Program-made: the position numbers and the translations under genes
DNA from: Sediminicola sp040566555
GTDB taxonomy: Bacteria; Bacteroidota; Bacteroidia; Flavobacteriales; Flavobacteriaceae
DNA length: 64,000 bases
Direction of reading: 5' to 3'
NCBI RefSeq assembly: GCF_040566555.1
Contig: NZ_JBEWYP010000006.1
Location: forward strand, 1-64,000
Shown: positions 32,201-40,912 of the stretch, piece by piece
How positions within the stretch are numbered: position 1 is the stretch's first letter
How the letters are laid out: each line of letters opens with the position of its first letter
Notes under the pieces: generated by a model
What the model was told of the DNA's origin: nothing
Database searches by the model: none
What the model saw: only the letters and a program-made list of their open reading frames with translations

Positions 32201-32647
32201 ATGGACGTTATAAAATATAATCTCTTACTTGCTGATGACGATTCAGATGATTGTCTTTTTTTTAAGGAAGCTTTAGAAGAATTGCCAGTGGACGCATCTC
32301 TTTCCACAGTAAATGATGGAGTGCAACTTATGGATTTTTTATCTTCAAATTCAGGAGATCTACCTGACGCTCTTTTCCTTGATTTGAACATGCCACGAAA
32401 ATCAGGCTTAGAATGTTTGACAGAAATAAAAGTAACGGATGAATTGAAGCATCTCCCAATAATCATATTCTCAACCTCCCTTGATCTAGACGTGGTGGAT
32501 TCACTTTATGAAAAAGGCGCCAACTATTACATCCGAAAGCCTGGGGATTTTTCTGCCTTAAAAAAGGTGATTTTTGAAGCTATAACCCTAACCAACAATG
32601 CTAATTCCAAACACCCCAATAGGGATAAATTTATACTTCTTCCGTAA
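32201..32647 (+). CDS. single-domain response regulator (CheY/Rcp1-like)
   Basis: A 148-residue receiver domain with no output domain. The acidic pocket is D-D-D near residues 9-11, the phosphoacceptor is Asp61 in L-F-L-D-L-N-M-P, the conserved Thr/Ser is in I-F-S-T-S, and the Lys is in Y-I-R-K-P. The form resembles Rcp1-type regulators that pair with multi-PAS kinases. It lies 12 bases upstream of such a kinase gene and is presumably its phosphorylation partner. How the signal is passed on is not visible, since no effector domain follows. Confidence 0.94.
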   Translation: MDVIKYNLLLADDDSDDCLFFKEALEELPVDASLSTVNDGVQLMDFLSSNSGDLPDALFLDLNMPRKSGLECLTEIKVTDELKHLPIIIFSTSLDLDVVDSLYEKGANYYIRKPGDFSALKKVIFEAITLTNNANSKHPNRDKFILLP

Positions 32648-32659
32648 ATAAGTATTTTA

Positions 32660-35600
32660 ATGAAAAGTAAAAACACAGAGCATTATTTCTTGAAAGGTGG
32701 CGGAGAAATGGGCGAACTCATTCGGAATAAAGATTGGGACAAAACCCCCTTGGGCAATCCAGAAAACTGGCCTGAAAGTTTACGTACCATGGTTTCTGTG
32801 ATGTTGGAAAATCCTTTTGGAATGTATATCGCTTGGGGCAAGGAATATACTCAAATTTATAATGATGGTTATCGCCCAATTTTAGGAACTACCAAACACC
32901 CACAAGCGTTGGGAATTAGCTCTAAGGAAACTTTCTCCGAAATATGGCACATTATTGAATCCATGTTTGACGGGGTTATGAATGGCGTACCTGTAGGTTT
33001 CCCCGATTTTATGTTGGAGCTCAACAGAAACGGATTTTTAGAGACCTGTTATTTCGATTTCGCCTATAGCCCTATTAGAATGAGCAATGGAGAAGTGGGG
33101 GGTGTATTGGTTACGGTAATTGAAACGACCAATAAAAAGAATGCTGAAATTGAACTAAAGGAAAGCAAAAATGAATTGCACTTTGCCATTGAGGCGGCAC
33201 AACTAGGAACCTTTGATTTTAATCCACTTACCAATAAATTCTCTGCAAATGACAGGTTAAAACAATGGTTTGGATTATCGCCTGATGAACAAATTGAACT
33301 TTCAGATGCACTTAAAGTCGTCGTAGATGAAGACCGGACAAAATTAACCAACGCTATACAAAAGGCATTGGACTTTTCTTCAGGAGGAAAGTATGATGTG
33401 GAATACACTATTATCAATCCTATCTCTAAAAAGGAAATCATAGTTCATGCCAAAGGTAGGGCATGGTTCAATGAAAATAAAATAGCCTATCGCCTAAATG
33501 GAACATTAGAAGATGTTACCGAGCAGGTGATTGCACGACAAAAAATTCAAGAAAGCGAACAAAGCATACGCACTTTGGTTGAAAATGCACCATTCCCAAT
33601 TGCGGTTTATACTGGGGAGGAAATGCGCATTACCCTCGCCAACCAATCCATAATGGAGGTATGGGGCAAAGGAAATAATGTCATAGGAAAGTTATACACC
33701 GATATTTTACCAGAGCTGGAAAGTCAGAAAATTTTTGAGCAGGTAAAAGAAGTCTTTTCAACAGGAATTCCTTTTCATGCTAAAAACCAAAAAGTGGATC
33801 TCCTTAAAAATGGAATATTAAAAGCCCATTATTTTAATTACAGTTTCACACCCTTATCTGATGCTTCCGGTAAGGTGTATGGGGTAATGAACACGGCTGC
33901 TGAAGTAACCGAACTGCTCGAAGCCAAACAAAAGGTAGAAGCTGCCTTAACAGAGATCAATCTTTTTAAGTTTATGGCGGATACGGCAGGGGACCCCTTC
34001 ATCCTGATGGACGAAGAGGGCCGTTTTGTTTATCTCAACGACATGGCAATACAAAAATGGGGATATACAGAGCAGGAAATAAAGCAGTTAAGGGTACCTG
34101 ATGTAGACCCTATTTATAATGAGGAAAAATTCCGAGATATGTTTCAGCTTTCGCAAAAACAAAATATCCCTCCTTTTGAAACCCTTCATAAAAACAAAAA
34201 AGGCATTATATACCCGGTGGAGATAAGTATTGGAAGTATCCAACAGGATGGTGAAACCTTATTATTCGCTGTTGCTAGGGATATAACAGAACGTAAAAAA
34301 GCTGAACAGGATGTTATAAGTGCGTTCCGTAAAATTGAAGAGAACGAAGAACGACTTAACATCGTTATCACGGCCAGTGAACTAGGGATTTGGGAATATA
34401 ATTTAAAAACTAAAACAAATATAACTTCTAAACGCTGCAAAGAAATTTTTGGGATTTTAGATGAGAAGAATGGAGAAAATTTAGAGCCCTCCTCCTACTT
34501 CCACCCCGATGACCAGATCTTACGGGAGAAGGCAATTGAAGAATCATTTCGTACCGGTGTTCTTCAATACGAGGGTAGAATCCTATGGAAGGACAACACC
34601 ATTCATTGGGTAGAATCAAAAGGGAAGGTTTTTTATAATAGTAGGAATGAACCAGAGCGGGTCATTGGTACCATGCGTGATATTACCGAAGAAAAAAACT
34701 TTCAAAACCTATTATTGGAAAGGGAGCAAAAGTTTCGACTGCTGGCCGATTCTATGGCGCAGCATGTGTGGACGTCCGATCCTAATGGGAAACTAAATTA
34801 TTTCAACAAATCGGTTTTTGAATATTCGGGGTTGACCTTGGAACAACTAAATGAGTATGGATGGCTACAAATAGTGCATCCCGATGACCGTGACAAGAAT
34901 ATCAAAGAATGGACGCGCTGCATCCAAACCGGAGAAGATTTTTTACTGGAGCATCGATTTCGCAAACACAATGGGGAATACAGATGGCAATTAAGCAGGG
35001 CTCTTCCACAAAAAGACAAGAATGGCAATATCACCATGTGGGTTGGCACGAGTACCGATATACAAGATCAGAAAATGTTTGCCAATGAACTCGAAAAACA
35101 GGTTTTTGAAAGAACAAAAGAGCTTAATCAAAATAACCTCGATCTTGAAAAAATGAATAAGGAGCTACAGGCTTTCGCTTACATCTCCAGCCATGACTTA
35201 CAAGAACCGTTGCGTAAAATTCAAACTTTTGCCTCACAAATCATCGAGAAGGAATATCTGAACCTAACAGAGAGTGGGAAGGATAAATTTCAACGTATGC
35301 AAAAGGCAGCCAATAGAATGCAACACCTAATTCAGGACCTACTTGCCTATTCCCGCACCAGTACGGAGGAAAGAAATTTTGAAGACGCTCACCTGAATAA
35401 TATTGTTGAGTTGGTCAAGGAAGATTTAAAAGAGGAACTTCTGCAAAAAAATGGCACCGTTGAAACCGGTGAAATGTGTGAGATAAAGGTGATACCATTT
35501 CAATTCAGACAGTTGATTTACAACCTCGTAAGCAACTCTATTAAGTTTACAAAGGGGGACGATGCTCCACACATCAAAATTACAAGTGAAATTGCGAAAG

Positions 35601-35866
35601 GAAAAAAATTCAACATAGAGAAGCTATCCAAAAATATGGAATATTGCCACATCAATATTTCGGATAACGGGATTGGATTTGATCAAGAATACAGCGAAAA
35701 GATTTTTGATGTCTTCTCACGCTTACACGGAAAAGAGAAATTTCAGGGAACAGGAATAGGGCTTGCCATTGTAAAGAAAATAGTAGAAAATCATAACGGA
35801 TTTATTTTTGCAAAAGGCGAATTAAATAAAGGGGCAACATTTGATATTTATATACCATCTATTTGA
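32660..35866 (+). CDS. soluble multi-PAS sensor histidine kinase
   Basis: A 1,068-residue histidine kinase without membrane helices, so a cytoplasmic sensor. About six PAS-type domains can be counted (roughly residues 50-160, 170-295, 300-425, 430-555, 565-690 and 690-815), then a coiled coil, a HisKA domain with phospho-His845 in S-S-H-D-L-Q-E-P, and a HATPase domain with the N box (L-V-S-N-S-I-K-F), G1 box (D-N-G-I-G-F) and G2 box (G-T-G-I-G-L). The H-D-L-Q-E-P form is typical of phytochrome-like kinases, but no bilin-binding GAF domain is seen. The ligand is unknown. Operon with the upstream receiver gene. Confidence 0.94.
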   Translation: MKSKNTEHYFLKGGGEMGELIRNKDWDKTPLGNPENWPESLRTMVSVMLENPFGMYIAWGKEYTQIYNDGYRPILGTTKHPQALGISSKETFSEIWHIIESMFDGVMNGVPVGFPDFMLELNRNGFLETCYFDFAYSPIRMSNGEVGGVLVTVIETTNKKNAEIELKESKNELHFAIEAAQLGTFDFNPLTNKFSANDRLKQWFGLSPDEQIELSDALKVVVDEDRTKLTNAIQKALDFSSGGKYDVEYTIINPISKKEIIVHAKGRAWFNENKIAYRLNGTLEDVTEQVIARQKIQESEQSIRTLVENAPFPIAVYTGEEMRITLANQSIMEVWGKGNNVIGKLYTDILPELESQKIFEQVKEVFSTGIPFHAKNQKVDLLKNGILKAHYFNYSFTPLSDASGKVYGVMNTAAEVTELLEAKQKVEAALTEINLFKFMADTAGDPFILMDEEGRFVYLNDMAIQKWGYTEQEIKQLRVPDVDPIYNEEKFRDMFQLSQKQNIPPFETLHKNKKGIIYPVEISIGSIQQDGETLLFAVARDITERKKAEQDVISAFRKIEENEERLNIVITASELGIWEYNLKTKTNITSKRCKEIFGILDEKNGENLEPSSYFHPDDQILREKAIEESFRTGVLQYEGRILWKDNTIHWVESKGKVFYNSRNEPERVIGTMRDITEEKNFQNLLLEREQKFRLLADSMAQHVWTSDPNGKLNYFNKSVFEYSGLTLEQLNEYGWLQIVHPDDRDKNIKEWTRCIQTGEDFLLEHRFRKHNGEYRWQLSRALPQKDKNGNITMWVGTSTDIQDQKMFANELEKQVFERTKELNQNNLDLEKMNKELQAFAYISSHDLQEPLRKIQTFASQIIEKEYLNLTESGKDKFQRMQKAANRMQHLIQDLLAYSRTSTEERNFEDAHLNNIVELVKEDLKEELLQKNGTVETGEMCEIKVIPFQFRQLIYNLVSNSIKFTKGDDAPHIKITSEIAKGKKFNIEKLSKNMEYCHINISDNGIGFDQEYSEKIFDVFSRLHGKEKFQGTGIGLAIVKKIVENHNGFIFAKGELNKGATFDIYIPSI

Positions 35867-36099
35867 CCGAGAGCAAAATGTAGGCAACTGTGGTCTGGAG
35901 TGGATTGCCGAGCTATGTAAACCAATTCTGTTAAGGATTTTAAAGAATACTTCACATAAAAATATTTGCAAGCTCTAAGAAGCTCCGTCCCCTATTTTTT
36001 CAAATCTACACGAAAATATACTTGTTTATATTTTTATTAGTTAGGATTCCTTACTATATTTATGTGGCAATAGTGCATTAACCAGTAAATTCCATCAAC

Positions 36100-36333
36100 A
36101 TGAGCAAATCAATTTTTTATCATGCAGGTTGTCCAGTGTGTATCAGCGCTGAACATGACGTGCTTGAATTGGTAGGAGCCGATAACGTAGAAATTGTAAA
36201 TATTGGCGAAAACAAATCAAGAATCAGTGAAGCGGAAAATGCAGGCGTTAAATCTGTTCCTGCTTTACTTACCCCTAAAGGGAATGTTTTACATTTAAAT
36301 TATGGAGCTTCCATAGCAGATGTAAAAGGTTAA
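36100..36333 (+). CDS. small thioredoxin/glutaredoxin-like protein with CPVC motif
   Basis: A 77-residue protein with a redox-type motif C-P-V-C at residues 11-14 after a beta strand (S-I-F-Y-H-A-G), then a thioredoxin-fold pattern ending in the cis-proline-like S-V-P-A-L-L. It is close to the minimum length for a glutaredoxin fold. It may reduce disulfides or sense redox state or metal. It is followed by a terminator and then a MarR-type regulator with a cysteine cluster, so the two may act in the same redox response, which is inference only. Confidence 0.85.
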   Translation: MSKSIFYHAGCPVCISAEHDVLELVGADNVEIVNIGENKSRISEAENAGVKSVPALLTPKGNVLHLNYGASIADVKG

Positions 36334-36370
36334 ACTTATATAGAATAATAATGTTAGGAAGACTTATTTT

Positions 36371-36403
36371 GCCTGTCGAATAAACATTGGCAGGCTTTTT
36401 TTT
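36371..36403 (+). terminator. rho-independent terminator abutting the next start codon
   Basis: Arms GCCTG (36,371-36,375) and CAGGC (36,391-36,395) with a 15-base loop, then eight T residues ending exactly at the ATG at 36,404. Transcription of the MarR gene would have to start inside or before this hairpin. Confidence 0.75.
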
Positions 36404-37015
36404 ATGGACAAAAGCATTTTTAATCCCAGGGAGCAAGAAGACAATATCTCAAGTAAGATAATTGTAGGGCTTGAACGTATTTCGGAAGTATTTAAAATAT
36501 TACTCTGGGATAAGGCAAAATTGGTGGGCTTGAGCCCAATTCAAATTCAGATTCTGATTTTTGTTGCGTTTCACAAGCAAGAACTTTGCAACGTAAGTCA
36601 TTTGGCCAAGGAATTTAATATAACCAAACCAACCATCAGTGATGCGATCAAAGTTATGGATAAAAAGGGCATTATTAGCAAGGACTTCTCCTCTGTTGAC
36701 AATCGCAGTTATTCCATTCGTCTAACAAAAGCAGGAAGTAAAATTGTAGCTGAAACCGCAAATTTTGCTGATCCCTTGAAAGCTCGACTCACTGGCATTG
36801 AACCAGCCAATTTAGAAAGTCTTTTTGATTCGTTGGGCAAATTAATTTACCAATTAAATCAAAATGGTATTTTGACTGTACAACGCACGTGTTATGGTTG
36901 CAAATTTTATAAAAAAACTGAAACTACGGACTTTTGCAATATGTTGAATAAGCCACTGCTCAATTCTGATATTAGGTTGGATTGTCCGGAGTTTATAGAA
37001 AGAGCTGGCAGCTAA
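36404..37015 (+). CDS. MarR-type transcriptional regulator with C-terminal Cys cluster
   Basis: A 203-residue regulator. Residues 40-140 form a winged-helix MarR domain (Q-I-Q-I-L-I-F-V-A, recognition helix F-N-I-T-K-P-T-I-S-D-A-I-K-V-M, wing with D-N-R-S-Y-S-I). A 60-residue C-terminal extension carries five Cys (C-Y-G-C-K-F-Y-K, F-C, D-C-P-E-F), a pattern able to bind zinc or an iron-sulfur cluster or to sense redox. Cytoplasmic. The stop codon lies inside AGCTAAC, a left-core-like cassette motif. The transcript start is unclear because a terminator ends at the start codon. Confidence 0.88.
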   Translation: MDKSIFNPREQEDNISSKIIVGLERISEVFKILLWDKAKLVGLSPIQIQILIFVAFHKQELCNVSHLAKEFNITKPTISDAIKVMDKKGIISKDFSSVDNRSYSIRLTKAGSKIVAETANFADPLKARLTGIEPANLESLFDSLGKLIYQLNQNGILTVQRTCYGCKFYKKTETTDFCNMLNKPLLNSDIRLDCPEFIERAGS

Positions 37016-37090
37016 CAGCGCCTCTTGATTCTTAAATAGCTTATTTACTAACAATAAAGATTTCGTACATTTAAATCGGCACGTGTCATA
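37009..37090 (+). repeat. orphan type C cassette-site fragment overlapping the MarR stop
   Basis: CAGCTAAC (37,009-37,016) contains the MarR stop codon. TTAAATAGCTTATTTACTAA then AAGATTTCGTACATTTAAAT and CGGCACG align with site 3 (TTTAGCATATTTACTAC ... TTTTCGTACTTTAGACCGGCATG). The right half is absent. Same orientation as the array. Confidence 0.65.
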
Positions 37091-37119
37091 AGCTTACTAA
37101 CTCATTTAATTCTACATCA

Positions 37120-38382
37120 TTGAAGAACTTTAAAATTAAAGCCCCCCTTTTTATTCTCATCATCTTATGTTTCTTGGGATGTAAGTCAACTACCCAATGG
37201 AAAGGACAGGAACCCATCAAGAAAGTCAGCACGCAAACTGTTCCCATTCAGCGGCAATACAAAGGAGTTTTCGATCTGGGCGATGGCATATTTATGTCCA
37301 ATGATTATAGTGGTGCCAGAATGAACGGTGTTGCCCGTACCAATGACTCCCTACTTTCTGTTTTAATAACTCCCGAGAACTTGCCCATCAATCCAAGCCC
37401 CTGGTATGGATTCAAAATTTGGTCAGAAACGGAAAAAGACCAATACGTAAAACTCACCTATAATGAAGATGCTTTCCATAGGTACTTTCCAAAACTCAGT
37501 AAAAATGGATCCACTTGGGAAGCCTTGGATTCCTTGAGGTATACCTCTGTAAAGAAAATCTTTAATGAAAGGGAATTGGCAGAAAGTATTACCATGAAGC
37601 TGTCGTTAAGCAAAGACACCCTTTGGATCTCAGCTCAGGAATTGATCACTTCCTCAGAAGTGGATGGCTGGACGAACAAAAAATTAATGACCAATTCCTT
37701 TGTTACAAAATCAACCATTGGGGAAAGTAACCAAGGGAGACCTATCAATTTGCTTAAAATAGGAGAAAGCAACGATCAAAAAATGATCATGGTAATTTCC
37801 AGACAGCACCCACCGGAGGTAACCGGCTTTCTCGCGATGCAGGCGTTCATAGAAACCATATCTGGAGAGACCGACCTTGCAAAACGTTTTAGAGCTGTCT
37901 ACAATACCTATGTGGTTCCTCTTGTAAATCCAGATGGGGCCGATAATGGCCATTGGCGACATAATTATGGTGGCGTTGATTTAAACAGGGATTGGGAAAG
38001 CTTTAATCAACCTGAGACCAGGGCCATAAGGGATTTTATGCGTGAAAAAGTAACAGAAACAGGGGGCAAATTTTATTTTGGAGTCGATTTTCATTCCACT
38101 TGGGAAGATATTTTCTATACCATCTCCCCTGAACTAAAAGGGAATATGCCCGGATTGGTTCCAAAGGTAATCAGTGGTTTAGAAGATGAATTTCCTGGAT
38201 ACAAACCCAATATTAGACCTAGTCCAGGAACCGGTACTAAAATTAATTCTACGGCTTTCTTCTTTTTCGAATTTGGGGCCGAGTCTTTTACCTATGAGGT
38301 TGGTGATAATACCCCTCTGGAATTTGTTCGTAAGAAAGGAGAGGTAACCGCCCTAAAATTGATGGAGCAACTATTGAAATAA
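37120..38382 (+). CDS. M14 family zinc carboxypeptidase-type lipoprotein
   Basis: A 420-residue lipoprotein started at TTG 37,120, since no ATG lies in range upstream. The signal I-L-I-I-L-C-F-L-G-C has its lipid Cys near residue 21. The C-terminal half is an M14 metallopeptidase: zinc ligands His230 and Glu233 in H-P-P-E-V-T-G and His325 in D-F-H-S, substrate-carboxylate region N-R-D-W and general-base Glu393 in T-Y-E-V. It probably trims peptides at the cell envelope. It follows the orphan cassette fragment by about 30 bases, so its promoter is not obvious. Confidence 0.92.
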   Translation: MKNFKIKAPLFILIILCFLGCKSTTQWKGQEPIKKVSTQTVPIQRQYKGVFDLGDGIFMSNDYSGARMNGVARTNDSLLSVLITPENLPINPSPWYGFKIWSETEKDQYVKLTYNEDAFHRYFPKLSKNGSTWEALDSLRYTSVKKIFNERELAESITMKLSLSKDTLWISAQELITSSEVDGWTNKKLMTNSFVTKSTIGESNQGRPINLLKIGESNDQKMIMVISRQHPPEVTGFLAMQAFIETISGETDLAKRFRAVYNTYVVPLVNPDGADNGHWRHNYGGVDLNRDWESFNQPETRAIRDFMREKVTETGGKFYFGVDFHSTWEDIFYTISPELKGNMPGLVPKVISGLEDEFPGYKPNIRPSPGTGTKINSTAFFFFEFGAESFTYEVGDNTPLEFVRKKGEVTALKLMEQLLK

Positions 38383-38462
38383 TTTAACCTTCAACAATAG
38401 ATTGTAACCCGTAAGGCGGCATGTAAAAACTAAAGCCACTATAAGGACCAAAATAAAATGTA

Positions 38463-39020
38463 ATGGAAAGGAAGAACAGCGTTTATATAGCTACAAGTTT
38501 AGATGGTTATATAGCTGACAAAAACGGAGGAATTGAATGGCTCGATTCCATAAAGATTCCCGATGATGAAGATATGGGTTATGTGAAGTTTACTGAGGAA
38601 ATTGACGCCCTTGTAATGGGTCGCACCACCTTTGAAACAGTCCTGGGATTTGATGTGGATTGGCCCTATCAAAAGCCCGTCTTTGTATTGAGTACCACTT
38701 TAAATGAAATCCCTGAAAGCCATAAAGGAAAGGCGCACCTTGTAAAAGGCACTACGGTTGAAATTTTAGGGCAAATCCATAAAAAAGGATATTTCCGACT
38801 GTACATTGATGGCGGAAAGACTATTCAGAATTTTTTGAAGGAAGACCTCATTGACGAGATGATCATCACCGTATTCCCACTTGTATTAGGAGGTGGCTCT
38901 CCTCTATTTTCCGAAACCCCTAAGGAATTGGCATTTGAATTGGTTGAATCTAAAGTCTATTTCAACCAGCTGGTTCAGCACCATTACATTCGAAATAGAG
39001 AAACAAAAACTACCAAGTAA
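38463..39020 (+). CDS. dihydrofolate reductase family protein (RibD C-terminal-like)
   Basis: A 185-residue protein of the DHFR/RibD reductase fold. It starts with V-Y-I-A-T-S-L-D-G-Y-I-A-D-K-N-G-G-I-E-W-L, followed by V-M-G-R-T-T-F-E near residue 50 and D-G-G-K near 118, the NADPH-binding region. It is more like the YyaP-type flavobacterial proteins than true DHFR or RibD, and the substrate is unknown. Cytoplasmic. Single gene by spacing. Confidence 0.92.
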   Translation: MERKNSVYIATSLDGYIADKNGGIEWLDSIKIPDDEDMGYVKFTEEIDALVMGRTTFETVLGFDVDWPYQKPVFVLSTTLNEIPESHKGKAHLVKGTTVEILGQIHKKGYFRLYIDGGKTIQNFLKEDLIDEMIITVFPLVLGGGSPLFSETPKELAFELVESKVYFNQLVQHHYIRNRETKTTK

Positions 39021-39155
39021 TTGGCGTTTGATCCCCATTTTTAAAAGAATCCCTTGCATAATGTCGTTTTTTTACAATCATACTTAACAAATCCTTTTTA
39101 TCTTTAAGTATATGGATTTATTGAAATATAATATTCATTCCTTAAAAATAAAGTT

Positions 39156-39884
39156 ATGGTCAAGGTTTCAGAGATTGCACCGGATGTATACCGAATTTCG
39201 GTATTTGTAGAAGAATTTAATTTACAGTTCAATCATTTTTTAATAAAAGATGATGAGCCCATGCTTTATCACGCAGGGATGAAACAAATGTTTCCCGTGC
39301 TACTGGAAGAAGTACGTAAGCTAATTGACCCTGCTAAGATCATGTGGATCGGTTTTAGTCATTTTGAAGTAGATGAATGCGGAGCACTAAATGAGTGGCT
39401 ACAAGTGGCTCCAAATGCAAAAGCGGTATGTAGCGAAGCGGGTGCCATTGTTAATATGGAAGACTTTGCCATAAGGCCAGCACTTGCATTGGCAGATAAT
39501 ACCGTTTTTAGTACAGGAAAACACAAGTATCGTTTTATTAGAACTCCCCATTTACCGCATGGCTGGGATGCAGGGGTAATGTTCGAAGAAACAAATGGAA
39601 CACTGCTGTGCTCGGATTTATTTCACCAAAATGGCAATGCAACAGATATAACGGATAAAGATATTTTGGCTTCACACAAAAAATCAATGCTCGACTATGA
39701 GCAAGGACCCCTTATGGAATACACCCCTTATACCCATAAAACTGAAAAATTACTTTATTCATTGGCAGATCTTAAACCAAAAACATTGGCAACAATGCAC
39801 GGTTCCTCATTCTATGGCGATTGTAGTCAGGCCCTCATGGATCTCAATGTGGTCATGAAAGAAATCTGGGGCACTAAGGGCTAA
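39156..39884 (+). CDS. MBL-fold metallo-hydrolase, flavodiiron/ODP-like
   Basis: A 242-residue metallo-beta-lactamase-fold protein of the oxygen-binding diiron (ODP) type, lacking the flavodoxin domain. The metal-site motif appears as S-H-F-E-V-D-E-C-G near residue 68-76, with Glu-x-Asp in place of the hydrolase H-x-H-x-D-H, which points to a diiron rather than dizinc centre. Further ligands are H-L-P-H-G-W, C-S-D-L-F-H and T-M-H-G-S. It probably reduces or senses O2 or NO in the cytoplasm. No electron-donor gene is adjacent. Confidence 0.88.
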   Translation: MVKVSEIAPDVYRISVFVEEFNLQFNHFLIKDDEPMLYHAGMKQMFPVLLEEVRKLIDPAKIMWIGFSHFEVDECGALNEWLQVAPNAKAVCSEAGAIVNMEDFAIRPALALADNTVFSTGKHKYRFIRTPHLPHGWDAGVMFEETNGTLLCSDLFHQNGNATDITDKDILASHKKSMLDYEQGPLMEYTPYTHKTEKLLYSLADLKPKTLATMHGSSFYGDCSQALMDLNVVMKEIWGTKG

Positions 39885-40008
39885 GCGGCAAACCGACTAA
39901 TGTTTATCATATTAAGAACACAAATACCTGTATATCATTAATTTAACTCCCCTATTTGCATATCGACTGATTTCGTCCTTATCCGCAAATAAACTATCTT
40001 TAGAATAG

Positions 40009-40842
40009 ATGAGTAGCCTGATTACAGAATATATGCCATGCGAAAGTCTCAGACCGTTTGTTGAACTTTTCTGGGAGGGCAGTTTTAATGCAAATGCTTC
40101 TGGGCAAATTTCCATGCAATTGATTCCTAATGGTTGCCTGGAATTGATTATCCATCTCAACGATCTCCATTGCAATCTTCAAAAAGACAATTCTTGGTCA
40201 CAAACTCCCGACTACATGATAATAGGAATGTTTACCCAACCTTACGAAGTACGGTTTGAGAATCATGTGAAAGTATTTGCCATACGTTTTAAACCAGAAG
40301 CAATCTATAACGTCTTTGGCGTACCCGCTTCAAAGCTTAAAGAACGTTATGAAGATATGTCGATGGTGTTGGGCAGTAGTTTTAGGGACTTTAGCCACAG
40401 GCTAAGAGAGGAGAAAAGTGTGGGAGGCATGATCAGAAATACTGAAAAATATTTATTAAAGTGTCTATTGGAAAATAAGATTGACCTCAACTATGTCAAT
40501 TCCGCTGCTGATCTAATCCGCAATACAAAAGGCATCAAGATAGAGGACCTCCCAAACAGGTTATACATTAGCCAACGACAATTGGAAAGAGAATTTAAGG
40601 ACAAGGTAGGGATTAGCCCTAAACACTATTTGCGTATCACCAGAATTAATGAAGTACTACGGATGCTGAGCGCAAATCGACCGATCGATTTAACAAGTGT
40701 TGCATATCATTGCGGCTATTTCGACCAAGCCCATTTTATAAAGGATTTTAAAAGAATAACGGGTATCAAACCTACTATTTATATCAGGGAAAGGAGACAG
40801 ATCATAGCCAACCCTGGCTTGGCACATTATAGCCAAAAGTAA
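40009..40842 (+). CDS. AraC family transcriptional regulator
   Basis: A 277-residue regulator. The N-terminal part (about 1-150) resembles the DUF6597-type sensor domain common in AraC proteins of Bacteroidota, and the C-terminal 100 residues hold two helix-turn-helix motifs (I-E-D-L-P-N-R-L-Y-I-S-Q-R-Q-L-E-R-E-F and D-L-T-S-V-A-Y-H-C-G-Y-F-D-Q-A-H-F-I-K-D-F-K) with P-K-H-Y-L-R-I-T-R. It lies 71 bases upstream of an oxidoreductase gene on the same strand, its most likely target. Confidence 0.93.
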   Translation: MSSLITEYMPCESLRPFVELFWEGSFNANASGQISMQLIPNGCLELIIHLNDLHCNLQKDNSWSQTPDYMIIGMFTQPYEVRFENHVKVFAIRFKPEAIYNVFGVPASKLKERYEDMSMVLGSSFRDFSHRLREEKSVGGMIRNTEKYLLKCLLENKIDLNYVNSAADLIRNTKGIKIEDLPNRLYISQRQLEREFKDKVGISPKHYLRITRINEVLRMLSANRPIDLTSVAYHCGYFDQAHFIKDFKRITGIKPTIYIRERRQIIANPGLAHYSQK

Positions 40843-40912
40843 AATACAAAACTACCACACAATATGTTGTACATATTCCTTATACAAAGCGTTATATTGA
40901 ATTAAAAAATAA

